Positions 52,343 to 62,370 are shown, numbered from the stretch's first letter. The stretch is DNA of 64,000 nucleotides from Bacillus sp. HSf4 (GCF_029537375.1 NZ_CP120679.1:742001-806000); one strand, 5' to 3'. The notes: generated from the sequence alone by a model not told the origin. A program made the numbers and translations.

Positions 52343-52356
52343 TGAAAGCGCTTACA
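52343..52356. promoter_or_regulatory. Candidate cre (CcpA) site
   Basis: TGAAAGCGCTTACA fits the cre consensus TGNAANCGNWNNCA. It lies about 250 bases before opuE and 170 bases before gatC, so the target is more likely opuE or an unseen promoter. Confidence 0.55.
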
Positions 52357-52390
52357 ATTATTATTAAAAGTAAAAATATTCTGAATATTA

Positions 52391-52408
52391 GGACAAGATG
52401 TCTTGTCC
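52391..52408. promoter_or_regulatory. Inverted repeat GGACAAGA-TG-TCTTGTCC
   Basis: Perfect eight-base arms around a TG centre, without a T run, so it looks like a protein-binding site. The binding protein is unknown. Confidence 0.5.
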
Positions 52409-52452
52409 GGGATTTTCGTATACAATGAAAAAGGGCTGAAATCGCGGTTTTG

Positions 52453-52482
52453 TTGATTTAGCAGGCTGGTATTTGATATGAT
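52453..52482 (+). promoter_or_regulatory. Sigma-A promoter of gatCAB
   Basis: TTGATT (52453-52458), 18-base spacer, TATGAT (52477-52482), 44 bases before gatC. Confidence 0.6.
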
Positions 52483-52526
52483 CAGTATTATATGACTAAA
52501 CGAGAATCATCATGGAGGTGTTTTTT

Positions 52527-52817
52527 ATGTCACGTATTTCTATAGAAGAAGTAAAACATGTCGCCCATCTTGCCAGACTGGCGATTACGGACGAGGAAGC
52601 GGCGATGTTTACTGAACAGCTGGACAGCATTATTTCATTTGCAGAAGAGCTGAATGAAGTCGATACAGAGAATGTTAAACCAACAACGCATGTATTGCAA
52701 ATGAAGAATATCATGAGGGAAGACGTTCCTGATAAAGGCCTTCCGGTTGAAGATGTCGTCAAAAACGCGCCTGATCATAAAGACGGCTATATCCGCGTGC
52801 CGTCAATCTTGGACTAA
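52527..52817 (+). CDS. gatC: Asp/Glu-tRNA(Asn/Gln) amidotransferase subunit C
   Basis: 96 residues from the ATG at 52527 after GGAGGTG. The small subunit wraps around GatA and GatB and stabilises the complex. '[16 protein letters not shown]' and '[16 protein letters not shown]' are the family elements. First gene of gatCAB. Confidence 0.98.
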   Translation: MSRISIEEVKHVAHLARLAITDEEAAMFTEQLDSIISFAEELNEVDTENVKPTTHVLQMKNIMREDVPDKGLPVEDVVKNAPDHKDGYIRVPSILD

Positions 52818-52839
52818 ATAAAGGAGGGAGCGAGAGAAC

Positions 52840-54297
52840 ATGTCATTGTTTGACCATAAAATATCTGAATTAAAACGTCTCATACATAATAAAGAGATCA
52901 GCATATCAGATTTAGTCGATGAATCTTACAAACGGATTCAGGAAGTTGACGGAAAGGTACAGGCCTTTTTGCAGCTTGATGAAGAAAAAGCCCGCGCCTA
53001 CGCCAAAGAATTGGACGAAGCGCTTGAGACACGGGGCGAGCACGGCCTTCTTTTCGGGATGCCGATCGGAATCAAGGATAATATCGTCACAAAGGATCTG
53101 CGCACTACCTGTGCCAGCAAAATCCTCGACAATTTCGACCCGATCTATGATGCAACGGTTGTCGAGCGGCTTCATGAAGCTGAAGCGGTTACCATCGGAA
53201 AGCTGAACATGGACGAGTTTGCCATGGGATCTTCCACAGAGAATTCAGGCTTCCAAAAAACGAAAAACCCGTGGAATCTTGAAACCGTTCCAGGCGGATC
53301 AAGCGGGGGCTCCGCAGCTGCGGTGGCGGCGGGAGAAGTCCCGTTTTCACTCGGATCTGACACGGGCGGATCGATCCGGCAGCCGGCTTCTTTCTGCGGC
53401 GTCGTCGGCTTAAAGCCAACATACGGCCGCGTGTCCAGATATGGTCTTGTCGCATTTGCGTCTTCATTGGATCAAATCGGTCCGATCACAAGAAATGTCG
53501 AGGACAACGCTTACTTGCTCCAAGCGATTTCCGGCGTCGACAAAATGGATTCGACAAGCGCGAATGTCGACGTGCCTGACTATTTGTCAGCATTAACGGG
53601 CGATATTAAAGGACTGAAAATCGCGGTACCGAAAGAATACCTCGGCGAAGGCGTCGGTGAAGAAGCGAGAAATTCCGTGCTTGAAGCGCTGAAAGTGCTC
53701 GAAGGCCTTGGCGCGACATGGGAAGAGGTGTCGTTGCCGCACAGCAAATACGCGCTGGCGACCTATTACCTGCTTTCTTCATCTGAAGCTTCGGCAAACC
53801 TGGCGCGCTTCGACGGCATCCGCTACGGCTACCGCACGGACAATGCCGACAACCTGATCGACCTATACAAACAGACGCGTTCCGAAGGCTTTGGAAACGA
53901 AGTCAAACGCCGCATCATGCTCGGTACATTCGCGCTGAGCTCCGGCTATTACGACGCGTACTATAAAAAAGCGCAGAAAGTCAGAACACTGATCAAAAAG
54001 GACTTTGAAGACGTATTTGCGAACTATGACGTCATCATCGGACCGACAACGCCGACACCGGCATTTAAAATCGGCGAAAAAACGAGCGATCCGCTGACCA
54101 TGTACGCCAACGACATCCTGACGATCCCAGTCAACCTTGCGGGCGTTCCGGGAATCAGCGTACCGTGCGGATTTGCGAACGGCTTGCCGCTCGGCCTGCA
54201 AATCATCGGCAAACACTTTGATGAAAGCACAGTATACCGCGTCGCCCACGCATTCGAACAGGCGACAGACCATCATAAAGCAAAACCTGAACTGTAA
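52840..54297 (+). CDS. gatA: Asp/Glu-tRNA(Asn/Gln) amidotransferase subunit A
   Basis: 485 residues; AAAGGAGGGAG precedes the ATG. Amidase-signature enzyme that frees ammonia from glutamine: catalytic Lys79 (GIKDN), and the serines in GGSSGGSAA and [11 protein letters not shown]. With GatB it corrects Glu-tRNA(Gln) to Gln-tRNA(Gln), needed because Bacillus lacks glutaminyl-tRNA synthetase. Confidence 0.99.
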   Translation: MSLFDHKISELKRLIHNKEISISDLVDESYKRIQEVDGKVQAFLQLDEEKARAYAKELDEALETRGEHGLLFGMPIGIKDNIVTKDLRTTCASKILDNFDPIYDATVVERLHEAEAVTIGKLNMDEFAMGSSTENSGFQKTKNPWNLETVPGGSSGGSAAAVAAGEVPFSLGSDTGGSIRQPASFCGVVGLKPTYGRVSRYGLVAFASSLDQIGPITRNVEDNAYLLQAISGVDKMDSTSANVDVPDYLSALTGDIKGLKIAVPKEYLGEGVGEEARNSVLEALKVLEGLGATWEEVSLPHSKYALATYYLLSSSEASANLARFDGIRYGYRTDNADNLIDLYKQTRSEGFGNEVKRRIMLGTFALSSGYYDAYYKKAQKVRTLIKKDFEDVFANYDVIIGPTTPTPAFKIGEKTSDPLTMYANDILTIPVNLAGVPGISVPCGFANGLPLGLQIIGKHFDESTVYRVAHAFEQATDHHKAKPEL

Positions 54298-54310
54298 GGG
54301 GTGAAAAAAC

Positions 54311-55741
54311 ATGAACTTTGAAACGGTAATCGGACTTGAAGTCCACGTGGAGCTCAAAACAAAATCGAAAATTTTCTCCAGTTCTCCAACGCCATTCGGC
54401 GCAGCGGCCAACACGCAGACAAGCGTCATTGATCTGGGCTATCCGGGCGTGCTGCCTGTGTTGAACAAAGAAGCCGTCAATTTCGCGATGAAAGCGGCGA
54501 TGGCGCTCAACTGCGAAATTGCGACAGAAACGAAATTCGACCGGAAAAACTATTTCTACCCCGACAACCCGAAAGCTTATCAAATTTCACAATTTGATAA
54601 ACCGATCGGCGAAAACGGCTGGATCGAAATCGAAGTCGGCGGAAAAACGAAGCGCATCGGCATCACCCGCCTTCATTTGGAAGAGGATGCGGGAAAACTG
54701 ACACATACAGGTGACGGCTACTCCCTTGTCGACTATAACCGCCAGGGAACACCGCTCGTTGAAATCGTCTCCGAGCCCGATATCAGAACGCCTGAAGAAG
54801 CTTACGCCTATCTTGAAAAGCTGAAATCGATCATTCAGTATACAGGTGTTTCCGACTGTAAGATGGAGGAAGGATCGCTCCGCTGCGACGCCAACATCTC
54901 GCTCCGTCCGATCGGCCAAGAGGAGTTCGGGACAAAGACAGAGCTGAAAAACCTGAACTCATTCGCCTTTGTTCAAAAAGGACTTGAGCACGAAGAGAAA
55001 CGCCAGGCGCAGGTTCTGTTGTCAGGCGGTGTCATCCAGCAGGAGACGCGCCGCTATGATGAAGCGTCCAAAACGACGATTTTGATGAGGGTCAAAGAGG
55101 GATCTGACGACTACCGCTACTTCCCTGAGCCTGATCTTGTCGAGCTTTACATTGACGACGAGTGGAAGCAGCGCGTGAAAGACAGCATTCCTGAGCTTCC
55201 GGACGAGCGCCGCAAGCGCTACATCGAAGCGCTTGGCCTGCCTGCCTATGACGCGAAAGTGCTGACTTTGACAAAGGAAATGTCCGACTTCTTCGAAGCG
55301 GCCGTCGAAAAAGGAGCAGACGCGAAGCTGGCGTCGAACTGGCTGATGGGTGAAGTATCGGCTTACTTAAACGCCCAGCAAAAAGAGCTTGCCGATGTCG
55401 CGCTCACACCTGAAGGTCTTGCCGGATTGATCAAGCTGATCGAAAAAGGAACGATTTCATCGAAAATCGCGAAAAAGGTCTTCAAAGAATTGATCGAAAA
55501 AGGCGGAGACGCAGAAAAAATCGTCAAAGAAAAAGGCCTTGTGCAAATCTCTGACGAAGCGACACTTCGGAAACTCGTCACTGAAGCGCTCGACAACAAT
55601 CCGCAGTCGATCGAAGACTTTAAAAACGGTAAAGACCGCGCGATCGGCTTCCTAGTCGGCCAAATCATGAAAGCCTCAAAAGGCCAGGCGAACCCGCCGA
55701 TGGTCAACAAGCTGCTTCTTGAAGAAATCAACAAACGATAA
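54311..55741 (+). CDS. gatB: Asp/Glu-tRNA(Asn/Gln) amidotransferase subunit B
   Basis: 476 residues; AAGGGGTGA precedes the ATG. It binds the misacylated tRNA, phosphorylates the side-chain carboxylate and uses ammonia from GatA. '[20 protein letters not shown]' is the N-terminus, '[17 protein letters not shown]' the kinase signature, and the C-terminal YqeY-like tail domain starts near residue 330. It ends at a strong terminator. Confidence 0.99.
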   Translation: MNFETVIGLEVHVELKTKSKIFSSSPTPFGAAANTQTSVIDLGYPGVLPVLNKEAVNFAMKAAMALNCEIATETKFDRKNYFYPDNPKAYQISQFDKPIGENGWIEIEVGGKTKRIGITRLHLEEDAGKLTHTGDGYSLVDYNRQGTPLVEIVSEPDIRTPEEAYAYLEKLKSIIQYTGVSDCKMEEGSLRCDANISLRPIGQEEFGTKTELKNLNSFAFVQKGLEHEEKRQAQVLLSGGVIQQETRRYDEASKTTILMRVKEGSDDYRYFPEPDLVELYIDDEWKQRVKDSIPELPDERRKRYIEALGLPAYDAKVLTLTKEMSDFFEAAVEKGADAKLASNWLMGEVSAYLNAQQKELADVALTPEGLAGLIKLIEKGTISSKIAKKVFKELIEKGGDAEKIVKEKGLVQISDEATLRKLVTEALDNNPQSIEDFKNGKDRAIGFLVGQIMKASKGQANPPMVNKLLLEEINKR

Positions 55742-55781
55742 AAAAAAACCGCATGGAGAGACGCCTCCATGCGGTTTTTTT
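55742..55781. terminator. Bidirectional terminator between gatB and gmuG
   Basis: ACCGCATGGAG (55748-55758) pairs with CTCCATGCGGT (55765-55775), with an A run before and T7 after. Confidence 0.93.
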
Positions 55782-56862
55782 ATTCAACGACAGGCGTTAA
55801 TGAATCGCCGTCCCATACTTCTCCTTTATTCAGCGTCCAGCTGTTGTTGTAAAGGCTTGATGCGCCCTTGTTTGCGGCAGGGCTCCAGCCGTCATTCCAG
55901 GCCAAAAAGTAAACGGTTTTCGGATACTTTTGTCTGATTGCATTAATAAATGAAGCGTAATCAAAGCTGCCGTTCGTTTCCTGCGGTCCGACTTCTGTGA
56001 AGGCAAACGGCTTATCAAGCGATGTCAGCTCTTCATATCCCTGAATAGAATCGGCGTCGGCAAAGTAAGCATCCAATCCAACAATATCAACATAGGAAGA
56101 TCCCGGATAAAAATCAGCTTTAAAATCTCTGTTGGCATCAGGCGCATACACCCATATAAGGTTGTCCAATCCTCTTTCATTTGTCATATAGTGATAGATT
56201 TTTTGATAAAGCTGTTTGTATAAAGCGATCCTCTCACTGTCTTTTTGATTATATTCTGTCAGCCCCCACCAGAACCACTCGCCGTTCATTTCGTGAAGAG
56301 GTCTGAAAAGGACGGGCACACCTTCATTTTTCAGTTCTTCAAGACCATCTGCGATCTTCTCCAACATGGCATCAAGACGCTTTCCTTCGGCCGTTGATGA
56401 ATCTAATATGTGTTGATACTGGCTGTTGGAAATCTGTGTTTTGTAGTGGCCTGAAGTAAACGCCGGGTTTGCCAGATGCATGCTGATTTGAGGGATGCCG
56501 CCGCTTTTCCAGTATGAAATCAAATCGCTGTTGCAGCTGTGGTCAACGGTATCGGTGATATCTGCCGGCTCAAGCCACCCTCTTGCATAATCACATCCGT
56601 AAATCGCAGGCAGCTGCCCCGTTGTATTTTTTAATTGATTGGCTTCAGCCATAGAAAACGTATCAAGACTGTAACCGCCGAATGCACCCGACATCACCCG
56701 GTTTTCCGATCTGTTCGGCAGATGTGCGAGCCAGTTCATAGTTGCTTTCGTTGTTGGCTGGGCATTCGGATTCACCGGTGAAACCGTATGAGCGGATGCG
56801 GCCGGTGATGCAGCCAATATGAATAATGAAGCGATAACAAAACTGATGATATGTCTTTTCAT
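55780..56862 (-). CDS. gmuG: Secreted beta-1,4-mannanase (GH26)
   Basis: 360 residues from the ATG at 56862, after ACAGGAGG; the very long frame upstream of it is not coding. A Sec signal peptide with a cut after ASA (Ala24) precedes the mature protein, so it is exported. The GH26 catalytic acid/base is the Glu in FRPLHEMNGEWFWWG and the nucleophile the Glu in FAFTEVG. It hydrolyses mannan and glucomannan. The protein closely follows B. subtilis GmuG/ManB. In B. subtilis gmuG is the last gene of the gmuBACDREFG glucomannan operon; here it stands alone, without transporter or regulator, between gatB and bdhA. Confidence 0.95.
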   Translation of the reverse strand: MKRHIISFVIASLFILAASPAASAHTVSPVNPNAQPTTKATMNWLAHLPNRSENRVMSGAFGGYSLDTFSMAEANQLKNTTGQLPAIYGCDYARGWLEPADITDTVDHSCNSDLISYWKSGGIPQISMHLANPAFTSGHYKTQISNSQYQHILDSSTAEGKRLDAMLEKIADGLEELKNEGVPVLFRPLHEMNGEWFWWGLTEYNQKDSERIALYKQLYQKIYHYMTNERGLDNLIWVYAPDANRDFKADFYPGSSYVDIVGLDAYFADADSIQGYEELTSLDKPFAFTEVGPQETNGSFDYASFINAIRQKYPKTVYFLAWNDGWSPAANKGASSLYNNSWTLNKGEVWDGDSLTPVVE

Positions 56863-57099
56863 GATCGTAAACCTCCTGTTTTTTATGAAATTTAACAAAA
56901 TACACCTTATTTTACTAGAATAAAAATAGATAAACATGAGCCATCGGGATCTGTTTGTTTCTGAAATATGTAAATCACTGTCCTTATATGAGAAAAGACC
57001 TGCTGTAGACGAAAGCGTGGTTTTTAGATATATTTGTTGGAATATTAAGAATAGAAGCACAATAAAATGAATCAAAATATTGTATTCAGGAGGCGAAAA

Positions 57100-58146
57100 A
57101 TGAAAGCGCTTAGATGGCACAGCGCCGGGGATTTGCGATTGGAACAGATTGAAGAGCCTAAGGCGACGAAAGGGAAGGTGAAAGTGAAAATCAAATGGTG
57201 CGGAATTTGCGGGAGCGATCTGCACGAGTATACGGCAGGCCCGATTTTTATTCCGACAGAAACACATCCGCTAAGCGGTGATAAAGCCCCGATTGTGCTG
57301 GGGCATGAATTTTCCGGGGAGGTCGTCGAGGTCGGGGAAGGAGTGACAACTGTTCAAGCCGGAGACCGTGTAACGGTCGAACCGATCTACGCCTGCGGCG
57401 AATGTGAGGCTTGTCTCAAAGGAAAGTATAACCTTTGCGAACAATTAGGGTTCTTCGGCCTCGCCGGGGGAGGCGGCGGTTTTTCCGAGTATGCAGCCGT
57501 ACCTGCGGACATGATTCACCAATTGCCGGAAACGGTGTCATTTGAACAAGGCGCTCTTGTTGAGCCGGCAGCTGTTGCCCTTCACGCCGCCCGCCAAAGC
57601 AAACTGAAAGTCGGTGACAAAGCGGCCGTTTTTGGGACGGGCCCGATCGGTTTGCTTGTGATTGAAGCATTAAAAGCATCCGGAGCAGCAGACATCTACG
57701 CTGTCGAAATTTCAGACATCCGCCGCCAAAAAGCAGCTGAGCTTGGTGCGATCACCATTGATCCAAAACAATGCGATCCGGTTAGTGAAATTCAAAAACG
57801 GACAAACGGCGGTGTGGATGTTGCCTTTGAAGTGACAGGCGTGCCGTCGGTTTTAAAACAGGCGATTCATGCGACGAAAATGGAAGGAGAAACAATGGTC
57901 GTCAGCATTTTTGAAAAAGAAGCGCCAATTCACCCTCATGACATCGTCATGAAAGAACGGACATTAACCGGAATCATCGGCTACCGCGATGTTTTTCCAG
58001 CGGTCATCAGCTTAATGGCTCAAGGGTATTTCCCGGCTGACAAATTGGTAACGAAGCGAATTACGCTTGATAGGGTGATAGAAGAGGGCTTTGAAGGATT
58101 ATTGAAAGAAAGAGACCAGGTGAAGATCCTAGTTCAAGCTGAATAA
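57100..58146 (+). CDS. bdhA: (R,R)-butanediol dehydrogenase / acetoin reductase
   Basis: 348 residues from the ATG at 57100 after AGGAGGCG; the frame from 57067 adds nothing of the family. It is a zinc alcohol dehydrogenase: catalytic-zinc residues in CGICGSDLHEY and GHEFSGEVVEVG, the structural zinc Cys4 in 'CGECEACLKGKYNLC', and the NAD-binding 'VFGTGPIGLLV' at about residue 178. It interconverts acetoin and 2,3-butanediol, allowing NADH reoxidation in stationary or oxygen-limited growth. In B. subtilis bdhA (ydjL) lies elsewhere, so its place here differs. Confidence 0.95.
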   Translation: MKALRWHSAGDLRLEQIEEPKATKGKVKVKIKWCGICGSDLHEYTAGPIFIPTETHPLSGDKAPIVLGHEFSGEVVEVGEGVTTVQAGDRVTVEPIYACGECEACLKGKYNLCEQLGFFGLAGGGGGFSEYAAVPADMIHQLPETVSFEQGALVEPAAVALHAARQSKLKVGDKAAVFGTGPIGLLVIEALKASGAADIYAVEISDIRRQKAAELGAITIDPKQCDPVSEIQKRTNGGVDVAFEVTGVPSVLKQAIHATKMEGETMVVSIFEKEAPIHPHDIVMKERTLTGIIGYRDVFPAVISLMAQGYFPADKLVTKRITLDRVIEEGFEGLLKERDQVKILVQAE

Positions 58147-58151
58147 ATAAG

Positions 58152-58191
58152 AAAACCAGATTTCATGTTTTTAGAAATCTGGTTTTTATTC
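58152..58191 (+). terminator. Terminator after bdhA
   Basis: AAAACCAGATTTC (58152-58164) pairs perfectly with GAAATCTGGTTTT (58174-58186). Confidence 0.93.
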
Positions 58192-58197
58192 GCAGTG

Positions 58198-59046
58198 TCA
58201 ACGATCGAAAAAACGGGAGATCATCTGAAATAGATGACCGACGTTTTCCTCTTCCGCCAAGTTTGAAAGCATACCTTGTATCACCGGCTTTCGCGGAGCC
58301 TCTCTCTTCAGCTCTTCTTCGATTACATCGAGCGTGATCAAGATATCCTCAGGCAGCTCCGTTTTGCTTTTGATCCTCTCTATTTCCTGCAAAATGGCGT
58401 TTTCGTCGAGCGGATTATCGGCGTTTCTGCAAAAACTGTAGGTCTGATCAGCAAGAACCGGCTGCTCTCCGCTTTGAATCATGCCATTGATCATATCGTC
58501 AATTCTTCTAATAATAAAGTCTGCAAGATTGTAAAAATCAATATCGACTTCATTGAAGATAAATAAGTTTTGATAGGATTGCACAATTCCTTGAACGATG
58601 ACCGACAAGTCAGGCAGAAAAGGCTTCACAATATCGCCGTAGGCTGCCAAAAGCGCCTCCTGATACATTTCGTGAAATTTCCTGCCGACCTTTGTGAAAT
58701 ACTCCTCGATTTTGCTGTTTTCGGGTATGCTGTGTTCGCTGATCATCACGAGAATAAAATCCCTGTGCTCCTTGCTCTCCTTGAATTGATAGGCGATCTG
58801 CTCTTTGAACGTCTCTCTCGGAGGGAAGTTTTTCTGCTGAATCTTCTTCATATTTTCCATCGTGCGATCGATATAATACTTAATGATTGCAAGCAACAGC
58901 GCTTCTTTCGATTTAAAATGCAGATAGAAAGCCCCTTTAGAGATTTCGCATTCATTGGCGATTTCCTGAATCGTCGTGGAAGCAAACCCGTTTTTTGCAA
59001 AAAGGTGGAGGCCGGCTTTTATGATTTTTTCTTCTTTTTCTGTCAT
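58198..59046 (-). CDS. yerO: TetR-family repressor YerO
   Basis: 282 residues, close to B. subtilis YerO (289). The N-terminal helix-turn-helix reads 'TTIQEIANECEISKGAFYLH' (about 24-43). The long C-terminal ligand part is unusual in size for TetR proteins. AAAGGGG precedes the ATG. It is divergent from swrC, and YerO represses swrC in B. subtilis. Confidence 0.93.
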   Translation of the reverse strand: MTEKEEKIIKAGLHLFAKNGFASTTIQEIANECEISKGAFYLHFKSKEALLLAIIKYYIDRTMENMKKIQQKNFPPRETFKEQIAYQFKESKEHRDFILVMISEHSIPENSKIEEYFTKVGRKFHEMYQEALLAAYGDIVKPFLPDLSVIVQGIVQSYQNLFIFNEVDIDFYNLADFIIRRIDDMINGMIQSGEQPVLADQTYSFCRNADNPLDENAILQEIERIKSKTELPEDILITLDVIEEELKREAPRKPVIQGMLSNLAEEENVGHLFQMISRFFDR

Positions 59047-59099
59047 GAAAGTACCCCTTTAATTAAACATTAAAATTAAATAAACTTTACATGTATAAG

Positions 59100-59129
59100 T
59101 TGACGCTGTTTACTTTTCATGTTTATTAT
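59100..59129 (+). promoter_or_regulatory. Promoter of swrC
   Basis: TTGACG (59100-59105), 18-base spacer, TATTAT (59124-59129). Confidence 0.5.
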
Positions 59130-59138
59130 TATATAGAA

Positions 59139-59152
59139 TGACCAGTCAGTCA
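59139..59152. promoter_or_regulatory. Candidate YerO operator
   Basis: TGACCAGTCAGTCA: TGAC/GTCA arms and a repeated AGTCA, as in many TetR operators. It lies just downstream of the probable swrC transcription start, where a bound repressor would block it. Confidence 0.5.
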
Positions 59153-59193
59153 ATGTGTGATAAAGAGAAAGATATATATAAATGGAGGTCGCA

Positions 59194-62100
59194 ATGAATT
59201 CTATCATTAATTTTGTGCTAAAGAACAAGTTCGCTGTGTGGCTGATGACGATTATTGTTACGGTTGCCGGCCTTTACGCGGGTTTGAATATGAAGCAAGA
59301 ATCCATTCCTGATGTAAACATGCCTTACCTGACAATTAGCACGACCTATCCGGGAGCTACCCCAAGCCAAGTGGCTGATGAGGTGACGAAACCGGTTGAA
59401 CAAGCGGTGCAGAATCTGGACGGTGTCAATGTTGTCACCTCCACCTCTTATGAAAATGCATCATCGGTTATGATCGAGTATGACTATGAGAAGGATATGG
59501 ACAAAGCGAAAACAGAAGCGGCTGAAGCGCTGGAAAACGCCAAGCTGCCTGATGACGCACAAGATCCGGAAATTTCACGCTACAGCATGAATTCCTTCCC
59601 GATTTTGACGCTCAGCGTCTCCAGTGATCAAGACAATCTGCAGGAGCTGACGAAACAAGTGGAAGACAGCCTTGTTCCGAAGCTTGAAGGCGTCGAAGGC
59701 GTAGCGTCCGTCCAAGTTTCCGGCCAGCAGGTTGAAGAGGTTGAATTCTCTTTTAAAGAAGACAAAATGAAAGAATACGGCCTTGACGAAGACACGGTCA
59801 AGCAGGTGATTCAAGGTTCTGATGTGACAACTCCGCTCGGATTGTACACATTCGGCAATAAGGAAAAATCAGTCGTCGTCAGCGGCGATATTGAAACAAT
59901 CAAAGATTTGAAAAATATGAGAATCCCGACCGCGTCTGCTTCAGGCGCAAGCGGTGCACAAGCCGCACAAAGCGCGCAGGCGGCCGCACAGGCGCAGCAA
60001 AACGCCGCCTCAGGTATACCGACGGTCAAGCTTTCCGAGATTGCCAATATTAAAGATGTCAAAAAAGCGGAGTCGATTTCACGCACAAATGGAAAAGACA
60101 GCATCGGCATCAACATCATCAAAGCAAACGACGCCAACACGGTCGAAGTGGCCGACAGTGTAAAAGGTGTAATGAAACAATACAAGGAAGACCATAAAGG
60201 CTTTGAATACAGCGCAACATTGGATATGGCCGAACCGATCACAGAGTCGGTCGAAACGATGCTGAGCAAAGCCATTTTCGGAGCGATCTTTGCGGTTGTG
60301 ATCATACTCTTATTCTTAAGAGATATTAAATCAACAATGATCTCGATCATTTCGATTCCGCTATCATTGCTGATCGGATTGCTTGTGCTGAGCCAGCTTG
60401 ATATCACGTTGAATATCATGACGCTCGGCGCCATGACAGTCGCGATCGGCCGGGTTGTCGACGACTCCATCGTTGTCATCGAGAACATCTACCGCCGCAT
60501 GAGGCTCAAAGATGAACCGCTCCGCGGAAAAGCCCTTGTTCGCGAAGCGACGAAAGAAATGTTTTTGCCGATCATGTCATCAACGATCGTAACGATTGCG
60601 GTATTCCTGCCGCTCGCACTTGTCGGCGGCCAAATCGGTGAATTGTTTATCCCGTTTGCTTTAACGATCGTATTTGCGCTTGCCGCATCCCTTCTGATTG
60701 CGATCACGCTCGTGCCGATGCTTGCGCACAGCCTGTTCAAAAAATCGTTGACGGGTGCACCGGTGAAAGGGAAAGAGCATAAGCCGGGAAGGCTTGCGAA
60801 TTTCTACAAAAAAGTATTGAATTGGTCCCTAAGCCATAAATGGATAACATCGCTCATCGCGATTCTGATGCTTGTCGGAAGCTTGTTCCTTGTACCGCTG
60901 ATCGGTGCGAGCTACCTGCCTTCCGAACAGGAAAAAACGGTGCAGATCACTTATACGCCTGAACCGGGGGAAACGAAAAAAGAAGCGGAAGATGAAGCCG
61001 CAAAAGCTGAAAAGCTGTTATTGGACCGCAAGCACGTCGATACGGTTCAGTATTCATTAGGTTCAGGAAATCCGCTCATGGGAATGGGAGGAAGTTCAAA
61101 CAGCGCGCTGTTCTACATCAAATATGAAGAAGATACGCCTGATTTTGATAAAGAAAAGGACAATGTGCTAAACGCGATCAAGAAGAAATCCGACCGCGGC
61201 GAATGGAAAGTTCAGGACTTCAGCTCTTCGGGCAGCAACAATGAATTAGCGTATTATGTGTACGGTGATTCAGAAAAAGACATTAAAGGCACTGTCAAAG
61301 ACATTGAAAAGATCATGAAGGATCAAAAAGATCTGAAAGACGTCGACACAGGCCTTTCCAGCACATATGATGAGTACACATTTGTGGCTGACCAAGAAAA
61401 GCTCAGCAAGCTTGGACTGACGGCGTCGCAAATTTCCCAGGCGCTCATGACGCAAACATCACAGTCTCCTTTGACAACCGTGAAAAAGGACGGAAAAGAG
61501 CTTGACGTCAACATTAAAACAGAAAAAGACGAGTATAAGAGCGTCAAAGATTTAGAAAACAAAAAGATCACCACAGCGACAGGCCAGGAAGTAAAAATCG
61601 GCGATGTTGCCGAGGTGAAAAAAGGTTCGACTTCTGACACCGTTTCAAAACGCGACGGAAAAGTATATGCCGACGTGACGGCGAAAGTTAAGTCAGACAA
61701 TGTCACAGCGGTATCACAGGCTGTCCAGAAGAAAATCGACAAGCTTGACCTTCCTGACAATGTCACGATCGATACCGGCGGTGTCTCCGCAGATATCGCG
61801 GAATCATTTACACAGCTCGGTTTGGCGATGCTGGCCGCGATTGCGATCGTCTACCTCGTGCTCGTGATTACATTCGGCGGTGCGCTCGCGCCATTTGCGA
61901 TTCTGTTCTCGCTACCGTTTACCGTCATCGGCGCTTTGGTCGGACTTTATGTATCAGGAGAAACGATCAGTCTCAACGCGATGATCGGAATGCTGATGCT
62001 GATCGGAATCGTCGTCACAAACGCGATTGTCTTAATCGACCGCGTCATCCATAAGGAAGCGGAAGGACTGTCTACAAGAGAAGCGCTTCTTGAAGCCGGC

Positions 62101-62328
62101 TCTACAAGACTCCGCCCGATCCTGATGACAGCCATCGCAACCATCGGCGCCTTGCTTCCATTGGCGTTCGGATTCGAAGGCGGCAGCCAGATCATCTCAA
62201 AAGGACTCGGCGTTACCGTCATCGGCGGTTTAATCAGCTCCACGCTCCTCACACTTCTGATTGTGCCGATCGTCTATGAAGTATTGGCCAAATTCCGCCG
62301 GAAAAAGCCGGGAGTGGAAGAAGAGTAG
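59194..62328 (+). CDS. swrC: RND-family efflux pump SwrC
   Basis: 1044 residues from the ATG at 59194, six bases after GGAGG; the four-residue extension is not needed. Twelve membrane helices and two large outer loops of the AcrB/HAE1 type. The proton-relay Asp pair lies in 'AIGRVVDDSIVVIENIYRR' (helix 4). B. subtilis SwrC exports surfactin and is needed for self-resistance and swarming. Odd: an Ala/Gln/Ser-rich low-complexity stretch encoded at about 59935-60010 sits in the first outer loop. Its terminator follows. Confidence 0.96.
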   Translation: MNSIINFVLKNKFAVWLMTIIVTVAGLYAGLNMKQESIPDVNMPYLTISTTYPGATPSQVADEVTKPVEQAVQNLDGVNVVTSTSYENASSVMIEYDYEKDMDKAKTEAAEALENAKLPDDAQDPEISRYSMNSFPILTLSVSSDQDNLQELTKQVEDSLVPKLEGVEGVASVQVSGQQVEEVEFSFKEDKMKEYGLDEDTVKQVIQGSDVTTPLGLYTFGNKEKSVVVSGDIETIKDLKNMRIPTASASGASGAQAAQSAQAAAQAQQNAASGIPTVKLSEIANIKDVKKAESISRTNGKDSIGINIIKANDANTVEVADSVKGVMKQYKEDHKGFEYSATLDMAEPITESVETMLSKAIFGAIFAVVIILLFLRDIKSTMISIISIPLSLLIGLLVLSQLDITLNIMTLGAMTVAIGRVVDDSIVVIENIYRRMRLKDEPLRGKALVREATKEMFLPIMSSTIVTIAVFLPLALVGGQIGELFIPFALTIVFALAASLLIAITLVPMLAHSLFKKSLTGAPVKGKEHKPGRLANFYKKVLNWSLSHKWITSLIAILMLVGSLFLVPLIGASYLPSEQEKTVQITYTPEPGETKKEAEDEAAKAEKLLLDRKHVDTVQYSLGSGNPLMGMGGSSNSALFYIKYEEDTPDFDKEKDNVLNAIKKKSDRGEWKVQDFSSSGSNNELAYYVYGDSEKDIKGTVKDIEKIMKDQKDLKDVDTGLSSTYDEYTFVADQEKLSKLGLTASQISQALMTQTSQSPLTTVKKDGKELDVNIKTEKDEYKSVKDLENKKITTATGQEVKIGDVAEVKKGSTSDTVSKRDGKVYADVTAKVKSDNVTAVSQAVQKKIDKLDLPDNVTIDTGGVSADIAESFTQLGLAMLAAIAIVYLVLVITFGGALAPFAILFSLPFTVIGALVGLYVSGETISLNAMIGMLMLIGIVVTNAIVLIDRVIHKEAEGLSTREALLEAGSTRLRPILMTAIATIGALLPLAFGFEGGSQIISKGLGVTVIGGLISSTLLTLLIVPIVYEVLAKFRRKKPGVEEE

Positions 62329-62337
62329 GATAAAGAT

Positions 62338-62370
62338 GAAAGCCTCAGCGGCAAGCTGAGGCTTTTTTCG
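62338..62370 (+). terminator. Terminator after swrC
   Basis: AAAGCCTCAGC pairs with GCTGAGGCTTT (loop GGCAA), then T6. Confidence 0.92.

Larger units (their letters stand above)
52094..52526. other. Regulatory intergenic region between divergent opuE and gatCAB
   Basis: 433 bases without a gene. It holds the opuE promoter(s), not identified; a GTTAACTAAC inverted element near 52246; a cre-like site (52343-52356); an eight-base inverted repeat (52391-52408); and the gatC promoter (52453-52482). Confidence 0.6.

Noticed and set aside
56863..57267. 405-base upstream extension of gmuG
   Set aside because: It overlaps the bdhA start region, lacks a signal peptide, and the ATG at 56862 has AGGAGG and a proper signal peptide.
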